Positions 56,300 to 64,000 of a DNA stretch of 64,000 bases are shown here, one piece after another. Positions within the stretch are counted from its first letter, which is position 1. Each line of letters begins with the position of its first letter. This stretch comes from Phyto melanocephala. Its lineage: Eukaryota; Arthropoda; Insecta; Diptera; Rhinophoridae. Location: the NCBI GenBank assembly GCA_941918925.1, contig OW799234.1:61050968-61114967 (forward strand), given 5' to 3'. Under the pieces are notes generated by a model. The model saw only the letters and a program-made list of their open reading frames with translations. It was not told the origin of the DNA and ran no database searches. The position numbers were made by a program, and so were the translations under genes.

Positions 56300-56556
56300 T
56301 TAAAAGAAAAAATAAATAAAAAAAAATTTAAAAAAAAATATTGAAAAAAAATTAAAAAAAAAAATTTAAAAAAAATAATTAAAATATATATAATAAATAT
56401 AAAACAAAAAAAAATTTAAAAAAAAAATTTTAAAAAAAAATTAAAAAAAAAATAATAAAAATATAAATAATATATTAAACAAAAAATAAAAAAAATATAT
56501 AAAAAAAAATCAAAAAAAAAAACAAATAATATAAAAATAAATAAAAATTTTTTTTT
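56300..56556. repeat. A/T-only low-complexity expansion
   Basis: About 250 bp of almost pure A and T (runs of A broken by TTT and TAT). The matching region of B-prime 1 (21,190-21,222) is only about 35 bp, so the tract expanded in this copy. Confidence 0.9.
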
Positions 56557-56561
56557 TTGGC

Positions 56562-56605
56562 TCAGCTGGGATTCGATGCCACGATTACTCTAACCAGTAT
56601 ACACG
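56562..56605 (-). promoter_or_regulatory. tRNA-like A and B box pair in B-prime 2
   Basis: On the reverse strand TATACTGGTTAGAGT (complement of 56,588-56,602) resembles a tRNA A box as in Asp/Glu-type genes. GGCATCGAATCCC (complement of 56,568-56,580) resembles a B box. The spacing is shorter than in a true tRNA (no full anticodon arm), so this is a decayed tRNA-like promoter and not a gene. Confidence 0.5.
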
Positions 56606-56975
56606 TTTATATGTATGTATGTATGTTGTTGTTGTAATGTTGTTTCTGTGAAAAAAAAAATCGAGGTGGTCGTGGGTTTTTGCTCATATCTCAGTTGTTT
56701 ATGTACCGATGTTTCTGATTTTCAATACCGATCTACTCCCGAATATTTCTGATATTTTAATACCTCACCCGGATCCAAGCGATGTCGGGGGGCTTCAAAA
56801 AGTTGATTTCAACATACACACGGATAGACGGACAGACTGACAGAGCTTAATCGACTTCCCTATTCATAAGCTTTCAGAAAATATATCCTTTATGGGGTCG
56901 GAAATAAAAATTGTAGAAATTTCACACGGAATGACAAACCTATATATACCCTTTTTCACTGTGTGAAGGGTAAAA

Positions 56976-57963
56976 TAACAATTATCATCTAAACATGTAT
57001 AAAGAGTTTAATTCCCGAAACCACTTTTACGAACTAAAACAAATCTTTTATCAATGTTGTTAGTGCTTCTTTGGATTAGTTTATGTTTCATTAATGGTAT
57101 TGGATAATAACATATTTACAGAAATGTAATTGTTATAAACATTACACAAGTCACTTAGGCAGTATGTAATAAAGTTAACATCCAACATATGAGTGAAAGG
57201 GAACGAAACTGATATGCAAATTAAATAAATTTTATAAAATACATACAATAAAAAATAAATAAATAAATAAAAAAATACATAAATAAATATGTATGTGTAT
57301 AATTTATAGAGCTGCGAAAATGCTATAATCCATTTGTTCTACTTCACACTACTTTCAATCATTTCAGTGTAAAAAAACATAACTATCTCTTCAATAAGTT
57401 AATCGGTTGTGTTAGTGTTTTTGTTTTCAGACAGAGTAGAATATCAAAGCAAAAGGCGATAAAGAAATAAAGAAACCGTAAATCCTAACAAAAACATCGA
57501 GTACAATAGAACACAAAAAAAAATTTTAAAAAATATTAAAGAGCAGTGTTATTTAATTACGTTTAGGACAATTTAAAGAAAAAGCACTTCTTTGTAAGCG
57601 GTTCTTTTAATACATTTGAAATATATCTCATTACAGAACATTATGTTCGTATGAGCAAGTTTTTCTGTTATCTATCACTTGATTTTTACGATGGCCTTAT
57701 AAGTTATGACGAACTTGGAATGCCTGACATATTCAAATTTGAAATCGTTAGCGGATTACATTGAATGAACTGGATTTCTGACCTAATCCATATTTTTACC
57801 TTAAAAAATTTATAATTATGGTTTCATTAGGGGAATTTTTCATTCCGCATACATGCATACCCGTTATGGGTTTGGGCTTTTAGTGCACCGCTTTTTCAAT
57901 CTAACCTAACCTAACCTATATGTCATGCTGTTGTGGACGAACAGGGTAGAAATTAAAACAAAA
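56976..57963. other. no gene; short dispersed motif and CCTAA tail
   Basis: 57,337-57,374 shares TGTTCTACTTCACACT..TTTCAGTGTAAA with 5087-5133. 57,900-57,917 is a CTAAC tandem (three and a half units) that resembles the SINE tail but has no SINE body attached. Confidence 0.4.
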
Positions 57964-58102
57964 ACGCAAAAAAAACGCAAATTAGCGTAAAGAGAAATAA
58001 AAAAAACAGAAAACGTGAATGTAGAATGTAGAAACATCACGTGTTCTGTTTTTGTTTTTTTTCTCTCTTTACGCTCATTTGCGTTTTCTTACGTTTTTTT
58101 TT
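57964..58102. repeat. long imperfect hairpin, arms about 55-65 bp
   Basis: 57,964-58,018 (ACGCAAAAAAAACGCAAATT.., AGCGTAAAGAG, ACAGAAAACGTGA) pairs with 58,037-58,102 (TCACGTGTTCTG, CTCTTTACGCTCATTTGCG, TTACGTTTTTT). The loop is about 18 bases. Mismatches and small indels are scattered along the arms. It codes for nothing. Confidence 0.85.
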
Positions 58103-58590
58103 AAATTAAAAAGTGCTTTTGAAATGAAATAAAAAGCATAAAATCTACTAAAAATGTTTTATTTTTCTCTTTTAATTTAATTTTTTTTTATAAAAAATAA
58201 GAGATTTAATTGAAAAATATTTTGCATTACAAATATTTATATTTGTATAAGTATAAACTTTCAATTTTTTTAATACGAGCAAGCAAGTAAAGAAGATTAA
58301 CCGATTATAAGTAAAAAAAAAAAATTACAAAAAAGTTATTCGAAAAATGTAAATATATTTTTGCTGATTTGTAAATCATTATCTGAATTGGTTGTATACT
58401 TTTTTTTTTATTCAGTTTTAATGTTCTATTTTATCTTTGTGTTGATTAAATTTTATTTTATTCCAACGTTTCTGTATTTCAGTGTTGTTCTATACTTATG
58501 GTTCAGTTTTATAATAAATTTGAACGGCGATGTTACAAATCCCCAGACAAGATCTGTCGCATAAGCAATGCATGTTACTGTTTATTGAAA
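58103..58590. other. no gene seen
   Basis: AT-rich with long T runs; the 67-codon frame at 58361-58564 is translated T-rich DNA. Confidence 0.35.
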
Positions 58591-58985
58591 ACTAGCTAAT
58601 ACCCGGTGTGCATCGCCACCCCAAATTTTAGTATTTAATTTATATGGCAGGTGCACCCAAATATTGTTAATGCACCTATTTCTTGCCTAAATGTTCATTT
58701 GGGTGTCAAAGTTGCTCTTGCAAAATTTTACTACTCTAATCGATATCGTTTTCCAGATATACGAATTTTAGTATTTAATTCATATGGTAGGTGCCACGCC
58801 CACTATTAATAATGCACCCATTTCTTGCCTAAATGTTCATTTGGGTGTCAAAGTTGCTCTTGCAAAATTTTACTACTCTAATCGATATAGTTTTCCAAAT
58901 ATACGAATTTTCAAGGAAATCGGTCCAGCCGTTTGACCGTCTATAAAGCACAAACAAACATACAAACACACATTGATTTTTATAT
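58591..58985 (-). mobile_element. Helentron-like non-autonomous element H3
   Basis: Left end ACTAGCTAATACCCGGTGTG resembles the H1 and H2 terminus. The interior is a 140-bp direct duplication (AATTTTAGTATTTAATT at about 58,624 and 58,764). The right end has GGTCCAGCCGTTTGACCG then ACAAACATACAAACACACA and TTTTTATATG, as in H1. No coding sequence. Confidence 0.6.
58624..58910. repeat. 140-bp direct duplication in H3
   Basis: Two copies of a unit containing CACCTATTTCTTGCCTAAAT, TTGGGTGTCAAAGTTGCTC and TACTACTCTAATCGATAT follow each other with a 140-bp offset and only a few differences. Confidence 0.9.
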
Positions 58986-61524
58986 GTATCGTGAGTTTCT
59001 GTAAGGTCGATATCTATAGAAAATAGATTTTTACGTAATTCATTGAACTTATTTTTGAAGAGAAAGAGAGTTAATAAAACGTTTTTAATGACGAACACAC
59101 ACATTTTTACGATTCTGAGATTCTGTAAAGTAAAACAATTCAAATCTATTAATCAGGGTACACTTATACAGGTGCCGGTGCAATCCCAGCTGATTATTTT
59201 TTTGTGTCCCAATGTTTGTCAAACTCCATATATAAGAAAGAGATTTTAGTGCCAAGAATTGTCAAACTCCATATATAAAAAAACAGAGACAAAAATGCTC
59301 TCCTTTACGCTATCACCTTATGTAATTACACTATGCTACTAACTAAAGTATTAGTGTTATTTTAAAGTTAAGCAAAACACATATTTTTTAAAAAGTTTAT
59401 TTCATAGTGAGAGAGTTGTATACACACACTATTTTGGGAAATTTATTAAGAGTGATTGTACGCCATTTTTCTGATGCTGGTGCAGCTCTTTAAAATATTT
59501 TTTGATTGCTTTAATAGATATCATCTTATTGATACGTAAGACTGTCACATACGTCACCATAAAAACGTTTGTATTCAATATTATATTTAAGTCATAAAAT
59601 AAAATATTTTAGGAGGATCGGGAGGTTTGAGTTTAATGAAAATAAAATCATTTTACCCTTAACAGCCAGCGCACAGAGATAATCTTTATTTTAGACAACA
59701 ATTCGGTAATCTCATACAACGTTTAAAAAACAAAAAAACAATTGAGACAATTGGTGATTTAAGGCAAACAAATTCTATATTTTGGATTCCCTAAAAGATT
59801 AGTACAACACTACTAAGGCTTAAATGCTTAAAAAAGTGAACGCAAATTGCACTTCCATACGATAACTGTATTTAAATAATACAATTTTCCTGAACAATCA
59901 AAACACCTTACAGCATTATGTTTTAATTAAAAGTTCTTTGACTAAAAAAAATATATCCTTAAGAAATAAAAACAACCGTATAATTAATAACGGAATAATA
60001 TTAAAACAAAAAATAGGTTTTGGCTGTTGTTAAATAATTTCCTCTAAAAAAACAACATTCCTGCTATTTACGCAATAAATTTATGAGTAATAAATAAACG
60101 GAAAAGAAATGAAAAAGTTTAATTCATGACAAATTTGAAATTTGTACCGTAAAACTTAGGAAAGCGTTAGTTTGTGTTGCAAGGGAACATTTTAAATATT
60201 TAAACTTACTATTTCCATATACTAAGTATTTATTTTATCCATTAAATCATAAAAATAAAAGAGTCCACAATATTTTTTGTTTGTTTTTTATTTTATTTTA
60301 TTATTTTTTTTTAGCATACAAACACACACATTTAGCTGCTTTAGGTATTTGTATAACAGACACGTAAAAACAGCGCAAAAAGGTTCAAGGATTTTGTAGA
60401 AAAAAAAACAACAACAACTCATATAAACAAGGTCAGCAGAGCAACCATTTTTAGAATAAAAAAATAAAAATATTAAAAATGAGGGAAAAAAATTATTTAA
60501 TATAACAAATAGCTCACTCACTGAACGCAAATATGTTGTAAATAAATATTTTCACTTAAAAGGTGATAGAGTTGCTGATTTCTATGTTAGAGCTCAAAGT
60601 CAAAATATTGACATTTGACTTGTTAGTGTTTTTAAGACCTTTTAGTGCTTAATTTTTTTCAGTTTCCGTTTTCTGCAAACATGTTATTATTTTTGTATGT
60701 CGTTTTTGATTACGTCAGCTTGAGCTTTTAAAAATTAAAATTCTGAATGGTGTTAACTAGAGGTCTAGAGAGACACATAAATAAATGATTATCTGCTTTT
60801 ATTGTCTTTGAAATTAATAACATGTTTGGAATGTTCAACTTTGTTCTGATTCAGCTTTATTTGATTTCAACGTTGTTATATTTCAGTTGTGTTCTATACA
60901 TAAAAAATTTTGTCATAAAGCTAATCATCACATGGTTTTGGAATTATTATATATTTTTTATAATAATAGAGTAATCTACACACACTATAATTATTTTAAT
61001 GAGAAATAACTTGTCAGTAATTTTGCTTACGCTTGTGCAACCTTTTACTAGAGATCCTTAAGCTGTTTTCAAAATTATTTGCATTGAATAACCAACCCAG
61101 TGATGATTTATTTTTAAACAAAATGATTTAGATTTTTAAACAAATTACGATTTAAATATGTTTTTCCCAAAATTAAGATTATTCGGATACAGTTGCTAAT
61201 ATCTGCTACACGCTTTTTATTAATTTACCATTTGTTTGAGAGTAACTAACCCATTTGTACGAAAAAAAAAAATTGTATTTAGAGAAAATTTTTAAGATTG
61301 AGAGTTTACTGCAGTACAATAAATTCATTTTTTAAAACTAATACGGAAAAAAGCTACCGCAATAAATACAGATGTATGTAAAACTTTCTTAAAATTTGGT
61401 AAATTTTTTAAATAATCGACGACCAAAATATTGCAAATTCAGAGATTGAAAATAAAAGAGTTGAATCTGAACACACAGTTGCAGCTCAAAGACGTAGCTA
61501 ACGTTTAGCAAATTACAGAGTGGC
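58986..61524. other. no gene seen
   Basis: AT-rich, with direct repeats such as TGTCAAACTCCATATATAA (59,217 and 59,260) and low-complexity tracts near 60,280-60,310. No gene or element boundary is supported. Confidence 0.35.
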
Positions 61525-61690
61525 CTTGTGTTGCATCAAGTGATATTACAGAAGATCCATTAATGTATGAAGAAGCTTTAAATCGTCTAGATAAAGACAA
61601 ACGGTTGGTAGAACTAGACGGATCAAAAAGGTATAAGGCACGTTTGGTTTTAAAAGAGTATACCAGAAAAAAAAAAGTTTAATCTTTATA
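61525..61690 (+). pseudogene. copia-type (Ty1) reverse-transcriptase fragment
   Basis: EDPLMYEEALNRLDKDK followed by SKRYKARLVLKEYTRKK matches the start of the RVT_2 reverse-transcriptase domain of Ty1/copia polyproteins (--EA------W--A---E ... G---RYKARLVA-GY-Q). The intermediate 20-25 residues with the N-T-LV-LP block are missing, so there is an internal deletion. It ends at a poly-A run and stop near 61,682. No LTR or other pol domain is seen nearby. Confidence 0.6.
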
Positions 61691-61746
61691 TTGATCGAAT
61701 GGATCATTCTTGCCAGGAGAACTTAATAAAGATATATGTATATAAA

Positions 61747-62078
61747 GCGTCCGCCATCTAAAGTTTTTTTTCAACTAGTGCTTATTTCGTGAATGGTAAC
61801 ACTTAGCTCATTAAAAAGCCGATACACCCAAAACGAGTCAGTCTTTAGTGCGGATTTTGGTCCAGAGGCATAATTGGGCCATTTTTATTCGAAAATGAGC
61901 AAGGAGTGGCCGTTACAGTCAATGGCGATCGTTCTCGGGCCATGTTGAACGATTTTATTTTTACCAAAAATTGAAGAGGAGGATATTGGAAACATTTGAT
62001 TTCAACAGGACGGCGCCACACAGCCGAAGCTACACTTTTTTATCTCATTTTCAAAAAAAAAAGTTATTTGGCGGACCC
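61747..62078 (+). mobile_element. mariner deletion derivative M6
   Basis: Same family as M3: ends GCGTCCGCCATCTAAAG and TTGGCGGACCC, with the shared subterminal stretch CAACTAGTGCTTATTTCGTG. Immediately after the 5' leader the sequence jumps to CCGATACACCCAAAACGAG, so the N-terminus and first catalytic Asp are deleted. The second catalytic block TTTCAACAGGACGGCGCCAC (QQDGAT) is better preserved than in M3. TA flanks both sides (61,743-61,744 and 62,081-62,082). Only about 330 bp remain. Confidence 0.8.
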
Positions 62079-62082
62079 TTTA

Positions 62083-63439
62083 GTTGGTCAATAAAATTTT
62101 TTCTGAAAAAAAAAAAAAATTAGAAAGCTTTTCACAGACTTTATAAAATATATTCCAAATTAAGGATTTGTAACTGTGAAAGGAAACCACTTAAGCAGAT
62201 CATAAGCTGCTTTTTCTACCGTTGTTGAGATTTGCATTAAGTTTTGTCGTTTTGCACTTTGGTCGTCTGAGAGTCACTCAACTATTGTACAACCAAATTA
62301 TTTTTTATTATTGTGAAACAAAATTGTTTTCAAATAAAATTTGTATATGGCGTTACCAACTTATACAAATTTTGATTGAAAACAGGAGGAATCGGTAAAC
62401 TTCAGCGACACTTTTTTCTGAATAACTACCCGCATTAGACACTTTGTGTGACAGAAACTCAACATTTTTGAAGAAAAAAAAAATGTTGTTTATCATATAA
62501 TATTAAGTGACAATTAAAATACTAAGAAAAGTTACACTATCTATAGTGCACCTCGCATAAGTAATTCACCCAATAAATAAATAAATATATAGTTTCTCAG
62601 AAAACTTTTATTGGTGGTCACAATTATATTACCGAGTTGATTTATTAAAATATTTGTTTGGGTATCGGGAATTGTTAATCACAACATCCGATGTCTTGCA
62701 TAATTATATATTAAGTGTGTGTGGCTGTTGGCTTTTTTTGGCACTCTAATCGATGACAAGTTGAGCGCTTACACTTTGAAAAAAGTAGATGGGTGGCTCC
62801 ATATTAACCGCTAGGTCAGTGAGAAAAGTAAGAGCGAAATTCTAGTTTACCTGGGCGTATGACTATTTTTGTCGATTTTGAGTGACTGATGCCATTTATG
62901 CTTCAAAAATAAAATGGACCAATTTCGATTTGACAATAATGTAACATTCTTCCAACATGGGTTTACTACTTACAGAGTATGTCTTCATACGTTTGAATGT
63001 TGAAAAACTATTTATATTTTAAAAATTACACAAGCACATAAATTGTTAATTTTGAACACATCTCAAGATAATTGCATGTAAAACTTAAATCTTATTGGGT
63101 GGTTTCATTACGGTACATTTAATAAATAAGGACCACCTGTGTTGACAAACGTTGTTTTATATGCACACGCTTTTAGTCTTCGTTTCTTTTGGTCTTTAGT
63201 AGGATCTCATTTTAAGCAATTTTTTTTTATTCCGATAATAACATGACTTAAAAAAAAAATTCAATACTTAATCAATGGCGCTATATAGAACGGTTATTTG
63301 GCTCTTTCGAAAAATTTGATTTTAACACATCCGTGGTTGGACATAAAAAGCACAAAATTACTTTAAAAAGAGTGTTTTGTTAAGTGTTATAGAACTTTTT
63401 TGAAAGAAAAACTCAACAAGTTCAATAGAATGACAATAA
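62083..63439. other. no gene seen
   Basis: AT-rich; no supported feature. Confidence 0.35.
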
Positions 63440-63745
63440 TTTTGAAGCTCACAAATTGTGTGGCTTTTAATATTAAAAAATTACACTGGCTTATGGCTTT
63501 CGCGACTGCGATCCCATTTGCCACAACTTTTTCGAGGATACCTGGTTTTATTTTGTAAATAGTGAGTCATATTTTGGCGACTAAATGAATTATCATTTAT
63601 GGTTTTTTAGCATAAATAGACCAGAGATTTGACGTAATCGAAAGGTGTTAGATTACAGTAACGATGCGGCTTATTTACAAGCCCATTTCTTGGCATAATT
63701 CGGTTACCAAACGTTCGACTCAACAAAGTGGTAATTTTATTCTCT
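63440..63745 (-). pseudogene. mariner transposase C-terminal relic M7
   Basis: The reverse strand reads LLSRTFGNRIMPRNGLVN, then HRYCNLTPFDYVKSLVY, then YPRKSCGKWDRS..SHKP. These match the R-FG-RIISRNG--NWPPRSCDLTPLDY and EKV-ENW--R blocks of mariner transposases. The FLWG residues are deleted between DY and VK, as also in M5, and stops interrupt the tail. No terminus was found. It may continue past the window's coding evidence towards 63,968, but that part is unreadable. Confidence 0.7.
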
Positions 63746-64000
63746 GTACAACATGTTGCAAAGTCTTGTTGATTTGCAATGACATGAGAAATAAAAAAAA
63801 TTGCGAATCACGAAATCGGACTGCTGAGTTAGATGTCGAATGGACGAAGATGCGTTCCGTAAACTTGACCAAGCGCTCTATAAGTTGGACAGACCTTGAC
63901 TTTTGGAAAAAAATGCGATGATTTGTAAACATTGTTTTATTGCAAGCCTTTGCATGTTGATTGGCCAAAATACACTAAACAAAAGGTCTAATACACTTCA
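63746..64000. other. no gene identified at window end
   Basis: Two opposed open frames (63664-63921 plus, 63720-63968 minus) overlap here. The minus one continues from the mariner relic in a different frame and has no clear motif. Confidence 0.3.

Larger units (their letters stand above)
56118..56975 (-). mobile_element. DINE-like element, copy B-prime 2
   Basis: Reverse orientation. Left end AACAAGTAAGAGCGCTATAT with hairpin ATTCGGCCGTGCCGAAT, then ACAACGTGTAGTCATGCAAT. A very long A/T tract follows (56,300-56,556), then a tRNA-like module and the 5' part with GTCY tract GACGGACAGACTGACAGAG. It ends at the hairpin TCACTGTGTGAAGGGTA. It is uninterrupted and its 5' half is nearly identical to the fragment at 43.2-43.5 kb. 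Confidence 0.85.

Noticed and set aside
56300..56556. A/T tract as a replication origin or matrix-attachment region
   Set aside because: It is a simple expansion inside a DINE-like copy, and the related copy has only a short tract.

Overview
This window is eukaryotic, very AT-rich, non-coding DNA packed with transposable-element relics. It most likely comes from a higher (schizophoran) fly, plausibly a calyptrate such as a blowfly or muscid. That placement rests on the repeat families seen: DINE-1/Helentron-like interspersed elements ending in a TTCGGC..GCCGAA hairpin, several mariner lineages, piggyBac deletion derivatives, a tRNA-derived SINE, and jockey-like LINE, Ty3/gypsy, copia and hAT relics. 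No host protein-coding exon, rRNA gene or true tRNA gene could be supported. The window could be a large intron or intergenic repeat-rich DNA.

Layout. 0-10 kb: LINE RT relic, two tRNA-derived SINE copies (about 1.2 and 5.9 kb), DINE-like copy A1 (3.0-4.2 kb), a 246-bp MITE inside an inverted-repeat segment (6.4-7.0 kb), and a piggyBac deletion derivative with exact TTAA/TIR ends (8.7-9.4 kb). 10-20 kb: a solo LTR (10.2-10.8 kb), DINE copy A2 with a nested mariner derivative (11.6-13.8 kb), a Ty3/gypsy integrase relic (15.2-16.3 kb) and DINE copy B1 (18.9-19.9 kb). 20-30 kb: B-prime copy with a tRNA-like module and a nested MITE, a 525-bp MITE, B4, and a LINE with a single stop in its RT reading frame (26.0-28.35 kb). 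Beside the LINE lies a degenerate mariner split by a minisatellite-bearing, LTR-like insert (28.4-30.0 kb). 30-40 kb: a second piggyBac relic, B2, two head-to-tail B copies (35.0-37.6 kb) with a LINE fragment inside the first, and a mariner deletion derivative. 40-50 kb: scattered DINE fragments, a mariner relic, a LINE RNase H relic, a hAT C-terminal domain, a MITE and a Helentron-like element. 50-64 kb: a reversed mariner relic, DINE copy A3 holding two nested MITEs, a Helitron/Helentron end with the C-terminus of its PIF1-like helicase, a B-prime copy, a long hairpin, a third Helentron-like element, a copia RT fragment and two more mariner relics.

How the parts relate. Almost every element is non-autonomous or dead, and nesting gives a relative order of insertion. 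DINE-like copies were invaded by mariner, pogo-like and other MITEs, and by LINE fragments. Related copies within the window serve as empty sites for at least two of these insertions. The Helentron helicase fragment at 54.7-55.0 kb is the only trace of a possible rolling-circle helper. Whether it mobilised the DINE-like elements cannot be decided from this window, because the terminal sequences differ. All calls come from reading the sequence by eye; boundaries are approximate unless exact target-site duplications are stated.
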